Shown here: positions 8,791 to 16,871 of the stretch, piece after piece
How positions within the stretch are numbered: position 1 is the stretch's first letter
Layout: each line of letters opens with the position of its first letter
Source of the DNA: Pseudomonadota bacterium
GTDB lineage: Bacteria; Pseudomonadota; Gammaproteobacteria; Burkholderiales; Burkholderiaceae_C
Assembly: GCA_018240325.1 (NCBI GenBank)
Contig: JAFEFZ010000253.1
Coordinates: forward strand, 1 to 40,550
DNA length: 40,550 nucleotides
Direction: 5' to 3'
The notes under the pieces: model-generated
What the model was told of the DNA's origin: nothing
Databases searched by the model: none
The model's input: only the letters and a program-made list of their open reading frames with translations
Made by a program: the position numbers and the translations under genes

Positions 8791-8810
8791 CCGCCCGGCC
8801 CTGCGGGCGG
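8791..8810. terminator. bidirectional hairpin between convergent genes
   Basis: A perfect 7-bp stem (CCGCCCG / CGGGCGG) with loop GCCCTG fills the 27-base gap between the second YceI stop and the stop of the converging phospholipase D gene. There is no clear U-run, so factor-independent termination is uncertain. Confidence 0.5.
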
Positions 8811-10496
8811 TTACAGCAGCCCCTCAGGGGTGATCACCGACAGCACCTCGAGCATCGCGCGCGTCCAGATGTCGGTTTCGGGCTCCTCGACCTCGTGGTC
8901 GACGCCGCCGGGGTCGGTGGCGGTCCACACCAGGTCGCGGCCGTCGGCGGCCAGCGTCACCCGGTAGGCGCCCTGCTGGCGGATCACGTCGACCAGCTTC
9001 AGCACCTGCTGCGCGATCACCGGGCTGTCGATGAACAGGCCCATCTCGGTGTTGTGCTGGTCCGACCGCGGGTCGAAGTTCATCGAGCCGATGAACACCT
9101 TCTCCTGGTCGACGACGGCGCTCTTGGCGTGCAGCCGGCCGATCGAGCTCGAGAAGCGGCCCAGCCGCAGGCTGCGGCTGACCCGCTGCGGGCTCAGCTC
9201 GTACAGGTTGACGCCGAGCGCGAGCATCTGCGGCCGGTAGCGCCGGTAGCCGGTGTGCACCACCGGCTCGTCGGTGGCCGCCAGCGAATTGGTCACCAGC
9301 GTGTACTGCACGTGATAGGTCTCGATCGAGTGGCGCAGCGTTTCCATGCCGTTCGGCCCCGGGATCAGGTAGGGGCTGGTGATCACCGCTTCGCGGCGCG
9401 CGCGGCGCATCATCTCGACCACGTTGTAGCGCACGCTGTCGACGTCCTCGATCGGCACCGCCGCATAGGTCTGCTTCCAGCCGATGACCTTGTCGGGGTT
9501 GTCGGCATAGGCCTGCGCGTCGGCCCAGACCAGGCCGATCTTGCCGGCGTCCAGCTCGGCGCCGATCGGGCCGTAGCCGAGCACGTCGTTGGGCGGCGGC
9601 GCCTCCGGCGCCGGGGTTCCGCCGGTGCTGCCCAGCAACTCGACCGTTTCGGCGCCGCCGGCCTCGGCAGGCGGCGCGATGATGCGCACGACCGGGCGGG
9701 CCTCGGCGCTGGTCAGGCGCTCGAACTCGGCCTGCAAGGCGGCGTCGGAGGCGCCGGTCTCGACGATCTCGCGCAGCGGCCGCACGCGCGCGCTGTTCCA
9801 GTAGTCGTCGAAGATCTGCGACAGCCTCGGCAGCAGCGCGCCGATCACGAAGGTGTCGAGGTCGACGAAGTTCGCGCCGGCGCCGACCATGAAGTACTCG
9901 TCGGCGATGTTGCGGCCGCCGGCCACCGCCATCACGCCGTCGGCGATGAACAGCTTGTTGTGCATGCGCCGGTGCACGCGGTCGAAATCGCCGGCGTTGG
10001 CCGCGAAGCGCGTCAGGAAGTTCTTGCGGCCGGTGGGGAAGGGGTTGAACAGCCGCACCTCGACGTTGGGGTACGCGTCCAGGCCCAGCAGCAGCGGGTC
10101 CATCCCGGACGTGTACAGGTCGTCGATGAGCAGCCGCACGTGCACGCCGCGCAGCGACGCGTCGCGCAGCGTGCGCAGCAGGTAGCGGCCGGTGCGGTCG
10201 TTGAAGATCTGGTAGTACTGCAGGTCGAGCGTGCGCTCGGCGCGGCGCGCCAGCTCGATCCGGGCCTGCAGCGCGTATTGGCCGGTGGGCATCAGGCGAA
10301 AGCCGCTCTGCTCGGGGTCGGCCGTCGACGCCTTGGCGATGCGTGCGAGCGCGGTCTGCGGCGAGGGCGCCGGCGCGTGGCTCTCGGGCCGCGGCGCCGG
10401 CGGCGGCAGGGTGCCGCAGGCCGCCAGCAGCACGGCCAGGATGCACAGCCAGGCCGTGCGCAGCAAGGACGCGGCAGGCTTCGGTGCGGCGATCAT
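8811..10496 (-). CDS. phospholipase D/cardiolipin synthase-like lipoprotein
   Basis: This is a 561-residue protein from ATG 10496. The start begins a lipoprotein signal with lipobox LAAC (Cys27); the frame is open much further upstream, but that stretch crosses the HiPIP gene. There are two PLD catalytic motifs: H179-N-K181 with Asp186 (MHNKLFIADG), then H456-A-K458 with Asp463 (LHAKSAVVDQ). Each is followed by the usual GGRN or GSMN turn. The family transfers phosphatidyl groups or cleaves phosphodiesters. A membrane-anchored form with two HKD motifs and an N-terminal lipobox resembles ClsC/YmdC-type cardiolipin synthases. A 20-30 residue proline/alanine insert lies between the halves (about 275-305). 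No partner gene such as ymdB is adjacent. Confidence 0.85.
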   Translation of the reverse strand: MIAAPKPAASLLRTAWLCILAVLLAACGTLPPPAPRPESHAPAPSPQTALARIAKASTADPEQSGFRLMPTGQYALQARIELARRAERTLDLQYYQIFNDRTGRYLLRTLRDASLRGVHVRLLIDDLYTSGMDPLLLGLDAYPNVEVRLFNPFPTGRKNFLTRFAANAGDFDRVHRRMHNKLFIADGVMAVAGGRNIADEYFMVGAGANFVDLDTFVIGALLPRLSQIFDDYWNSARVRPLREIVETGASDAALQAEFERLTSAEARPVVRIIAPPAEAGGAETVELLGSTGGTPAPEAPPPNDVLGYGPIGAELDAGKIGLVWADAQAYADNPDKVIGWKQTYAAVPIEDVDSVRYNVVEMMRRARREAVITSPYLIPGPNGMETLRHSIETYHVQYTLVTNSLAATDEPVVHTGYRRYRPQMLALGVNLYELSPQRVSRSLRLGRFSSSIGRLHAKSAVVDQEKVFIGSMNFDPRSDQHNTEMGLFIDSPVIAQQVLKLVDVIRQQGAYRVTLAADGRDLVWTATDPGGVDHEVEEPETDIWTRAMLEVLSVITPEGLL

Positions 10497-10615
10497 CGCT
10501 TGCACGGGGGTGAAGCCGGCATCGTAGCGCTTCGTGTTCCGATGCGCCGGCGAGCCGCTGCCGGTCCTGGCCTCGAGCCGCAGGAAGGTGCCGGCCGAAG
10601 GCGCGCGGCGGGGCG

Positions 10616-10643
10616 GATCGAAAACGCCCGCCAGGGGCGGGCG
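10616..10643 (-). terminator. intrinsic terminator, second of a tandem pair
   Basis: Read on the minus strand this is an 8-bp GC stem (CGCCCGCC / GGCGGGCG), loop CCT, then TTTTCGATC. It is an exact 28-base copy of the element at 10652-10679, 36 bases away. It lies downstream of the HiPIP gene. Confidence 0.7.
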
Positions 10644-10651
10644 GCGGTGTA

Positions 10652-10679
10652 GATCGAAAACGCCCGCCAGGGGCGGGCG
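10652..10679 (-). terminator. intrinsic terminator, first of a tandem pair, after HiPIP
   Basis: On the minus strand an 8-bp stem with a three-base loop is followed by a T-run, about 43 bases after the HiPIP stop. The identical second copy at 10616-10643 makes a double terminator that separates the HiPIP gene from the phospholipase D gene. Confidence 0.75.
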
Positions 10680-10722
10680 TTCGGGCGCCGGGTGCAGGGG
10701 ATCCGGGCGCCGGCGGCAGCGT

Positions 10723-11025
10723 TCAGGCCTTCTTGACCCAGGCGCTGCACCAGCCGTTGGAGGCCACCAGCTTGCCCGGGAACAACGAGCACGGCCCGTC
10801 GGCCGCGCCGGCCTTGCCGCTGTACAGCTGGCAGTTGGCGCAGTGCTGCGAGGCTTCGTGCTTCGGGAACTTCTTGGCGTCGGCCTTGGCGGTGTCGTCG
10901 ACATAGCCGAGCGACTTGGCCTGCGGGCTGTTCGGGTCCAGCTTGGCTTGCGCGACCGCACTCGCAGTTCCGAGCGCCGATCCGCCGGCAACCAGCGTCA
11001 TCATGAATATTCGACGATTCGTCAT
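10723..11025 (-). CDS. high-potential iron-sulfur protein (HiPIP)
   Basis: This is a 100-residue exported electron carrier. ATG 11025 is preceded at 7 bases by a strong AAAGGAG ribosome site (11033-11039). MTNRRIFMM followed by a glycine/alanine stretch ending AVAQA is a Tat signal, as expected for a cofactor-loaded protein. The four cluster ligands are Cys62 and Cys65 (HCANC), Cys79 (GPCS) and Cys93 (GWCSAW), in the spacing typical of HiPIPs that hold a 4Fe-4S cluster. HiPIPs serve as periplasmic donors to photosynthetic reaction centres or terminal oxidases. No photosynthesis genes are visible, so the partner is unknown. Two identical terminators follow, and a likely promoter lies about 80 bases upstream. 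Confidence 0.95.
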   Translation of the reverse strand: MTNRRIFMMTLVAGGSALGTASAVAQAKLDPNSPQAKSLGYVDDTAKADAKKFPKHEASQHCANCQLYSGKAGAADGPCSLFPGKLVASNGWCSAWVKKA

Positions 11026-11104
11026 CTTGTTGCTCCTTTGGCGATGCCAATGGTTGGGACGCGGCGTGCAGCGCAGCGAGTCGATGGCCACTTGGCCGCG
11101 CAGC

Positions 11105-11112
11105 AGTCTAGC
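11105..11112 (-). promoter_or_regulatory. -10 element before the HiPIP gene
   Basis: On the minus strand this reads GCTAGACT, a -10-like TAGACT about 80 bases before the HiPIP start. It matches the CTAGANT pattern seen before other genes here; no convincing -35 was found. Confidence 0.35.
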
Positions 11113-11120
11113 GCGGCGGT

Positions 11121-11139
11121 ACCCGGCCTACAGCCGGGT
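11121..11139. other. inverted repeat in the HiPIP/gph divergent region
   Basis: A perfect 7-bp inverted repeat ACCCGGC / GCCGGGT with a 5-base spacer (CTACA) lies between the divergent HiPIP and phosphatase genes. It could be an operator or a structural hairpin; nothing shows which. Confidence 0.3.
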
Positions 11140-11222
11140 GTGGTTACGGCGGTGCCGCCTGCCGCCGGCCCCAGAATCGCCGCGTTCCGGCTGCGCTTCG
11201 CAGCGGCTGCATCCACGGACCG

Positions 11223-11894
11223 ATGATGACTCCCGACACGCTGGCCGCGCTGGCTTTCGACCTCGACGGCACGCTGCTCGACAGCGCGCCCGACATCGCG
11301 GCCGCGCTGAATGCGGCGCTGACGGCGGCGGGGCTGCCGCCGGCCGACATCGACCAGGTGCGTGCCTGGATCGGCGACGGCCCCGACCGGCTGATCGAAC
11401 GTGCGCTCGCGGCGATCGGCCACGAGCCCGCTGCGCCGCGCGTGGCCGCATTGCGGGCCGGCTTCGACGCGGCGACGCTGGCGGCGCCGCTGCGTCTGGG
11501 GCGGGTGTACGACGGCATCGAGCCGCTGTTGCAGCGGCTCGCACCGCGCTGGCCGCTGGTGGTGGTCACGAACAAGCCCTCGCACCTGGCGCGGGCGGTG
11601 CTCGACGCGGCCGGGCTGCTGACGCCGTTCGCGGCGGTCTTCGGCGCCGACCGGCCCGCCTGGCGCAAGCCTGCGCCGGCGATGCTGCACGCGGCCGCAC
11701 GCCAACTGGGCGTGGCGGCCCCTGCCTTGCTGATGATCGGCGACAGCGCGCCCGACCTGCAGGCCGCGCGCGCGGCCGGGTCGCCGATGCTGCTGGCGGG
11801 CTGGGGCTACGGCGACGGTTCCCGGTTGGCGCCGGCAGCCGACGCCTATGCCGAGCGCCCTGAAGCCGTGGGGCGCCTGCTGGGTGCCGCATGA
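11223..11894 (+). CDS. gph: phosphoglycolate phosphatase (HAD superfamily)
   Basis: This is a 223-residue cytoplasmic hydrolase (222 if ATG 11226 is used). The HAD motifs are complete: nucleophile and acid/base in FDLDGTLLDS (D13, D15), motif II Thr116 in VVVTNKP, Lys149 in WRKPAP, and motif IV D174/D178 in IGDSAPDLQAA. The helical cap between residues 20 and 95 fits the Gph/PGP subgroup. The enzyme removes phosphate from 2-phosphoglycolate, made during DNA repair or by RuBisCO oxygenation. It stands alone here, divergent from the HiPIP gene and convergent with the MerR gene 49 bases away. Related HAD phosphatases with other substrates cannot be excluded from sequence alone. Confidence 0.85.
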   Translation: MMTPDTLAALAFDLDGTLLDSAPDIAAALNAALTAAGLPPADIDQVRAWIGDGPDRLIERALAAIGHEPAAPRVAALRAGFDAATLAAPLRLGRVYDGIEPLLQRLAPRWPLVVVTNKPSHLARAVLDAAGLLTPFAAVFGADRPAWRKPAPAMLHAAARQLGVAAPALLMIGDSAPDLQAARAAGSPMLLAGWGYGDGSRLAPAADAYAERPEAVGRLLGAA

Positions 11895-11943
11895 AGCCGC
11901 CGCCGGATGCGGCAGCCCGGCAGATGCTGCGCCGGCGATGCGA

Positions 11944-12393
11944 TCAGCGGCCGTGCGTGCCGTGCACGTGGCGCCGGCCGGGTGCCGCGGGCGCGGCCGC
12001 GGCGGCGTGGTCCAGCCCGCTCAGGATGCCGCATTCGGCGATCGGGTGCGGTGCGGTGCAGCGTGCGCGCAGCGCCTTCAGGTCGCGCTCGAGCGCGCGC
12101 AGTTCGCGGATGCGCTGCGCCACATGGCCGATGTGCGCGTCGAGCAGCGCGTTGATCTCACCGCAATCCTGCGCGGGCGCATCGCGCAGCGCGAGCAGCG
12201 CGCGCACCTCGTCCAGCGCCATGTCGAGGCTGCGGCACTGGCGGATGAAGGCCAGCCGCTCGGCGTGCGCCGGCTGGTACATCCGGTAGTTGTTGTCGGA
12301 GCGCCGCGGCGGCGCGATCAGCCCCTCGCGCTCGTAGAAGCGGATCGTCTCCACCGGCGTGCCGGTGGCTTCGGCCAGGTCACCGATGCGCAT
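11944..12393 (-). CDS. MerR-family Cd(II)/Pb(II)-responsive regulator (CadR/PbrR type)
   Basis: This is a 149-residue regulator. The ATG at 12393 is preceded by a purine-rich GGGAGGAAGGAC. The winged helix-turn-helix is MRIGDLAEATGTPVETIRFYEREGLI with NNYRMY. A long dimerisation helix follows. Metal-ligand cysteines Cys77 (QDCGEI), Cys112 (ARCTAP) and Cys121 (AECGIL) match the three-cysteine CadR/PbrR pattern, and the tail carries scattered histidines (H142, H144, H147). It is divergently transcribed from a Zn/Cd/Pb P-type ATPase, with a MerR-type promoter in the gap. The expected action is to hold RNA polymerase and untwist the promoter when metal binds. Preference between Cd, Pb and Zn is not decided by the sequence. 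Confidence 0.9.
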   Translation of the reverse strand: MRIGDLAEATGTPVETIRFYEREGLIAPPRRSDNNYRMYQPAHAERLAFIRQCRSLDMALDEVRALLALRDAPAQDCGEINALLDAHIGHVAQRIRELRALERDLKALRARCTAPHPIAECGILSGLDHAAAAAPAAPGRRHVHGTHGR

Positions 12394-12419
12394 GTCCTTC
12401 CTCCCCTTGTGCGGCGGCC

Positions 12420-12450
12420 TTGACTCTATACCGGCTTCAGGGTTTGCAAT
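12420..12450 (+). promoter_or_regulatory. MerR-type promoter/operator of the metal ATPase
   Basis: The -35 TTGACT (12420-12425) and a -10-like TGCAAT (12445-12450) are separated by 19 bases, the overlong spacer typical of MerR-controlled promoters. An imperfect dyad, ACTCTATA / TTCAGGGT, lies in the spacer and resembles known cadA and zntA operators. Confidence 0.75.
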
Positions 12451-12479
12451 GCCGGCATCGGCGCTGCCCCGACACCCGC

Positions 12480-14765
12480 ATGAACCACTCCCACTCCCAC
12501 TCCCGCAGCCGCGGCGCCGGCGCGCTCGACGCCGCCTGCTGCGCGCATGACCCGCCGCCGACCGCCGCGGTGCCGGCGCCCGAGCCTGGCGCCGGCTGGC
12601 GCCGCTTCCGGATCGCCGACATGGACTGTGCGGCCGAGGAGGCCGAGATCCGCCGCGCGGTCGACGGGATCGCGGGCATCCGCGGCCTGCACTTCCGGCT
12701 GGCGCAGCGCACGCTGGCGATCGATGCAAGCGCCGGCGGCGCGGTCGATGCCGCGCTGGCGGCGATCCGCAAGGCGGGTTTCGATCCGCGGCCGCTGGGC
12801 GCGACGGCGACGCCGGGATCTGCCGCCGCGGCTGTTGACGGCCGCGACCACGACCACGACCACGGCCACCACGACGCTGATCACGGCACCGGCGGCGACG
12901 GCCTGCGCCGGCTGGCGGTCGCGCTGGCGCTGGCCGCGGCTGCCGAGGCGATCGGCTGGTTCGCACCCGACGCGTTGCCCTGGCGCATCGCCGGCCTGGG
13001 CGTGGCCGCGGTGGCGATCGGGCTGTCGGGCTTCGACGTGTACCGCAAGGGCCTGGCCGCGCTGCGCCGTGGCCGGCTGAACATCAATGCGCTGATGACG
13101 GTGGCGGTGACCGGTGCCTTCGTGATCGGCCAGTGGCCCGAAGCGGCGATGGTCATGGCGCTGTACGCGATCGCCGAGGCCATCGAGGCGCGCGCGGTGG
13201 ACCGCGCGCGCAACGCGATCCAGGGTCTGCTGGCGCTGGCGCCCGAGCAGGCCTCGGTGCGCCAGGCCGACGGCGGCTGGCTGGCTGTGCCGGTGGCGCA
13301 GGTGGCCGTGGGCGCGCGGCTGCGCGTCAAGCCCGGCGAGCGCGTGCCGCTGGACGGCGTCGTGCGCGCCGGCGCGACCAGCATCAACCAGGCGCCGGTC
13401 ACCGGCGAGAGCATCCCGGTGGACAAGGCCATCGGCGACCCGGTGTTCGCCGGCACGATCAACGAGTCGGGCACTTTCGAGTTCGAGGCCTCGGCGCCGG
13501 CGTCGGACTCGACGCTGGCGCGCATCATCCATGCGGTCGAGCAGGCGCAGGCGACGCGCGCGCCGACGCAGGGCTTCGTCGACCGCTTCGCTGCGGTCTA
13601 CACGCCGGCCGTGTTCGCCGTCGCGGTGGCGGTGGCGCTGGCCGGGCCGTGGCTCCTGGGCTGGAGCGCGCTGGGCGCGATCTACAAGGCGCTGGTGCTG
13701 CTGGTGATCGCCTGCCCCTGCGCGCTCGTCATCTCGACACCGGTCACGATCGTCAGCGGCCTGGCGGCGGCCGCGCGCCGCGGCGTGCTGATCAAGGGCG
13801 GCATCCACCTGGAGCTGGCGCGCAAGCTGAAGATCGTCGCGCTCGACAAGACCGGCACCGTCACCGAAGGCAAGCCGCGGCTGGTGCACTGGTCGGTGGT
13901 GGCGCCGGGCGCCGATGCCGCGGCGATCGAACACGCCGCCGCCGCGCTGGCCGGGCACTCGGACCACCCGGTGTCGCGCGCGATCGCTGCCGCCCTGCGG
14001 CCCAACCATGTGGACGCGCAGGACTTCAGCGTGATCGCCGGGCGCGGCGTGCAGGCCCGGATCGCGGGCGCCGCCTACGTGCTCGGCAACCACCGGCTGA
14101 TCGAGGAGCGCGGCCAGTGCTCGCGGGCGCTCGAGGCGGTGTTGTTCGAGCACGAGCGCGCCGGCCGCACGGTCACGCTGCTGGCCTGCGATGCCGGCGT
14201 GCTGGCGCTGTTCGCGGTGGCCGACACGATCAAGCCGCACTCGTGCGAGGCGGTCGCGGCGCTGCAGGCATTGGGCATCCGGGCGGTGATGCTCAGCGGC
14301 GACAACCAGGCCACCGCCGAGGCGATCGCGCGCGAGGCCGGCATCGACGAAGCGCGCGGCAACCTGCTGCCCGAGGACAAGCTGGCTGCGATCCGCGCGC
14401 TGCAGCAGGCGCACGGCCCGACCGCGATGGCGGGCGACGGCATCAACGACGCGCCGGCGCTGGCGCAGGCCGAGATCGGCGTGGCGATGGGCGCGGCCGG
14501 CACCGACACCGCGATGGAGGCCGCCGACATCGTGGTCATGAACGACGACCTGCGCCGCATCGCCGAGACGGTGCGGCTGTCGCGCGCGACGCATGCGGTG
14601 CTGCGGCAGAACATCGTGCTGGCGCTGGGCATCAAGGCGGTGTTCCTGGTGCTTGCGCTGGCCAGCGAAGCCACCATGTGGATGGCCGTGTTCGCCGACA
14701 TGGGCGCGAGCCTGCTGGTCGTGTTCAACGGGCTGCGGCTGCTGCGCCACGGGCGCGCGGCCTGA
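12480..14765 (+). CDS. Zn/Cd/Pb-exporting P1B-type ATPase (CadA/ZntA type)
   Basis: This is a 761-residue metal pump from ATG 12480, which starts a histidine-rich leader (MNHSHSHSRS). One HMA-like domain (about 38-100) contains DMDCAAEE with a single Cys50 in place of CXXC. A second histidine/aspartate cluster (DHDHDHGHHDADH) precedes TM1. P-type signatures: TGES actuator, CPC motif Cys412-Pro-Cys414, phosphorylated Asp456 in DKTGT, SDHP in the nucleotide domain, and GDGINDAPAL. Lys719 and Asp740 in the last two helices are the P1B-2 markers for Zn, Cd and Pb. Expression is probably switched on by the divergent CadR/PbrR-type regulator. The unusual N terminus may buffer metal; it is not needed for the family assignment. 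Confidence 0.93.
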   Translation: MNHSHSHSRSRGAGALDAACCAHDPPPTAAVPAPEPGAGWRRFRIADMDCAAEEAEIRRAVDGIAGIRGLHFRLAQRTLAIDASAGGAVDAALAAIRKAGFDPRPLGATATPGSAAAAVDGRDHDHDHGHHDADHGTGGDGLRRLAVALALAAAAEAIGWFAPDALPWRIAGLGVAAVAIGLSGFDVYRKGLAALRRGRLNINALMTVAVTGAFVIGQWPEAAMVMALYAIAEAIEARAVDRARNAIQGLLALAPEQASVRQADGGWLAVPVAQVAVGARLRVKPGERVPLDGVVRAGATSINQAPVTGESIPVDKAIGDPVFAGTINESGTFEFEASAPASDSTLARIIHAVEQAQATRAPTQGFVDRFAAVYTPAVFAVAVAVALAGPWLLGWSALGAIYKALVLLVIACPCALVISTPVTIVSGLAAAARRGVLIKGGIHLELARKLKIVALDKTGTVTEGKPRLVHWSVVAPGADAAAIEHAAAALAGHSDHPVSRAIAAALRPNHVDAQDFSVIAGRGVQARIAGAAYVLGNHRLIEERGQCSRALEAVLFEHERAGRTVTLLACDAGVLALFAVADTIKPHSCEAVAALQALGIRAVMLSGDNQATAEAIAREAGIDEARGNLLPEDKLAAIRALQQAHGPTAMAGDGINDAPALAQAEIGVAMGAAGTDTAMEAADIVVMNDDLRRIAETVRLSRATHAVLRQNIVLALGIKAVFLVLALASEATMWMAVFADMGASLLVVFNGLRLLRHGRAA

Positions 14766-14865
14766 GAGCGCCCTCAGCGCCGGGCTGCACCCAGCCCGCC
14801 CCCGCCGAGGATCAAGGAAATTCGGGGCGGCCCGGCGTTTCCTCGAGAGCCGCCGCAGCCGCCGC

Positions 14866-14882
14866 GCCGGGCGAAGCCCGGC
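14866..14882. terminator. hairpin between the ATPase and acyl-CoA dehydrogenase genes
   Basis: A perfect 7-bp stem (GCCGGGC / GCCCGGC) with loop GAA lies in the 229-base gap between these convergent genes. It has no T-run on either strand, so it is a possible terminator only. The rest of the gap holds no confident gene. Confidence 0.4.
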
Positions 14883-14994
14883 CGGTCAGCTGATGCCGAG
14901 GATCTTCATCGCGCCGGCCGACGTGTCGATCGACGCCTGGTGCTGGCCAGCCTGTTGCAGCGTCTGGCCCTCGGCGCGCAGCACCTCGAGTCGG

Positions 14995-16677
14995 TCAGGC
15001 GCGCGGCGTCGCGCGCGCGATGATCGCCGCGCAGTCCACGCCGCGCGGCAGCGTGCCGTAGTTGCGCGCGCCGCCCTCGTCCAGGCGCGACGCGCAGAAG
15101 GCATCGGCCACGGCTGCGGGCGCGTGCTGCACCAGCAGCGCGGCCTGGATCGCCAGCGCCATGCCGTCCACCACATGGCGCGCGCGGTATTCCAGGTCGG
15201 CGTGGTCGGCGAACTCGCGCTGCAGCGCCGCGGCCCGGCGGTCGAGCGCCGCGTTCGCGCCGCGCGCCTTGGCCAGTTCGGCGAAGAAGGCGCCGACCAC
15301 CGCCGGCGTCTTCTCCATCGCGCGCAGCAGGTCCAGCGCCTGCACGTTGCCGCTGCCCTCCCAGATCGCGTTGACCGGCGACTCGCGGAACAGCCGCGGG
15401 AAGATGCTGTCCTCCATCACGCCGCTGCCGCCGATGCACTCCATCGCCTCGTACGCGTGGTTGGGCGTGCGCTTGCAGATCCAGTACTTGCCCACCGCGG
15501 TCAGCAGCCGCACCAGGTGATCCTCGTGCTCGACCTCGCGGTGGTCGAGCGCGCGCGCCACGCGCATCGTCAGCGCGAGCGAGCCCTCGTGCTCGAGCGC
15601 CAGGTCGGCGAGCACGTTGCGCATCAGCGGCTGCTCGTTCAGCACGCGCCCGAAGACGCGGCGGATGCCGCAGTGGTGCAGCGCCTGCGCCGCCGCCGCG
15701 CGTTGCCCGGCGGTGGAGCCGACCATGCAGTCGAAGCGCGTCATCGCGACCATCTCGATGATCGTGCGCACGCCGCGGCCCTCGGGGCCGACCATCCAGG
15801 CGAGCGCGCCGCGCAGCTCGGTCTCGCTCGACGCGTTGGACACGTTGCCCATCTTGCGCTTCAGGCGCAGCACCTGCAGCGGGTTCTTGGTGCCGTCGGG
15901 GCGCCAGCGCGGCAGCAGGAAGCAGCTCAGGCCGCCGGCGGTCTGCGCCAGCACCAGGAAGGCGTCGCACATCGGCGCCGACACGAAGTACTTGTGGCCG
16001 ACCAGCTCGTAGGCCGCCCCCGGGCCCTCGGCCGTAGCGGCCGGATAGGCGCGCGTGGTGTTGGCGCGCACGTCGGAGCCGCCTTGCTTCTCGGTCATCG
16101 CCATGCCGATCGTCAGCCCGGCCTTGCGTGCATCGGGCACGTTGCGCGGGTCGTACACGCGCGCGGTGATCTTCGGCTCCCACAGCGCGGCCAGCGCCGG
16201 CGTGTGGCGCAGCGCCGGGATCGCCGCGAAGGTCATCGTGACCGGGCAGCCATGGCCGGCCTCGACCTGCGTCTGCAAGTAGGTGTGCGCGGCGCGCGCC
16301 ACGTGCGCGCCGGTGCGCGGATCGGTCCACGGCGAGCTGTGCAGGCCGTGCTCGATCGCCGTCTTCATCAACTGGTGGTAGGCGGGGTGGTAGCGCACCA
16401 GGTCGACGCGGTTGCCGAAGCGGTCGTGGGTGTCGAGCTCGGGCGGGTTGCGGTTGGCCAGCACGCCGAGCTCGAGGTAGTCGGCCGAGCCGGTCAGCCG
16501 GCCGAAATCGGTGAGCGCGGCGTGGGCCCAGCCCGCACCTTCGCGCTGCACGGCATCGAGCAGCGCGGCGTCCTGCAGGTAGGCGTTGTAGTCCACCAGT
16601 TCGTGCGACACGTTGACCACCTCATGCGTGTCGGCGAGGAACAGGGCGTCGCGGGCGATGGGTTCGGGTGCGTTCAT
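14995..16677 (-). CDS. acyl-CoA dehydrogenase, AidB-like
   Basis: This is a 560-residue flavoprotein from ATG 16677, with GAAGGT upstream. Its length and motifs fit the AidB branch, which is longer than ordinary acyl-CoA dehydrogenases: the GMAMTEKQGGSDVRANTT flavin-binding segment, SCFLLPRWRPDGTKN, MEC-IGGSGVMEDS, and IWEGSGNVQALDLLRA near the active site. E. coli AidB is a DNA-associated flavoprotein of the adaptive response to alkylation, with weak isovaleryl-CoA dehydrogenase activity. Many homologues are simply annotated as acyl-CoA dehydrogenases. No fatty-acid or ada genes are nearby. The gene is divergent from greB. Confidence 0.87.
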   Translation of the reverse strand: MNAPEPIARDALFLADTHEVVNVSHELVDYNAYLQDAALLDAVQREGAGWAHAALTDFGRLTGSADYLELGVLANRNPPELDTHDRFGNRVDLVRYHPAYHQLMKTAIEHGLHSSPWTDPRTGAHVARAAHTYLQTQVEAGHGCPVTMTFAAIPALRHTPALAALWEPKITARVYDPRNVPDARKAGLTIGMAMTEKQGGSDVRANTTRAYPAATAEGPGAAYELVGHKYFVSAPMCDAFLVLAQTAGGLSCFLLPRWRPDGTKNPLQVLRLKRKMGNVSNASSETELRGALAWMVGPEGRGVRTIIEMVAMTRFDCMVGSTAGQRAAAAQALHHCGIRRVFGRVLNEQPLMRNVLADLALEHEGSLALTMRVARALDHREVEHEDHLVRLLTAVGKYWICKRTPNHAYEAMECIGGSGVMEDSIFPRLFRESPVNAIWEGSGNVQALDLLRAMEKTPAVVGAFFAELAKARGANAALDRRAAALQREFADHADLEYRARHVVDGMALAIQAALLVQHAPAAVADAFCASRLDEGGARNYGTLPRGVDCAAIIARATPRA

Positions 16678-16839
16678 GGCGGACCTTCGGCTGGCTGCGC
16701 AGCGGGGCACTTGCGGGCAGCCGCGATTGTCGGCCTCGGCCGCAGCCCGGGGCAAGCGATGCCCGAGCGGCGCGGCTGTCTCCTGGGCGACGGCGCATGC
16801 GGCAGCCGGGCGGAATCCGCCCGCAGCCCGGCCGGCTCC

Positions 16840-16845
16840 TAGAAT
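16840..16845 (+). promoter_or_regulatory. -10 element before greB
   Basis: TAGAAT within CCTAGAATCGCC lies about 27 bases before the greB start. The -35 region is weak. Confidence 0.4.
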
Positions 16846-16871
16846 CGCCACGCGCGACCGCGCACGAGACG

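Noticed and set aside
10616..10679. Possible CRISPR or satellite repeat
   Set aside because: There are only two copies with an 8-base separation, and each is a hairpin with a T-run; terminators explain them.
8811..10991. Extended start for the phospholipase D gene
   Set aside because: The extension crosses the HiPIP gene and two terminators; ATG 10496 begins a proper lipoprotein signal.
11944..12966. Extension of the MerR-type gene upstream of 12393
   Set aside because: The extra residues overlap the divergent ATPase gene and its promoter; the ATG at 12393 has a ribosome site and begins the conserved HTH.
12426..14750. Long antisense frame opposite the metal ATPase
   Set aside because: Low-complexity translation with no start context; the P-type ATPase signatures on the plus strand are complete.
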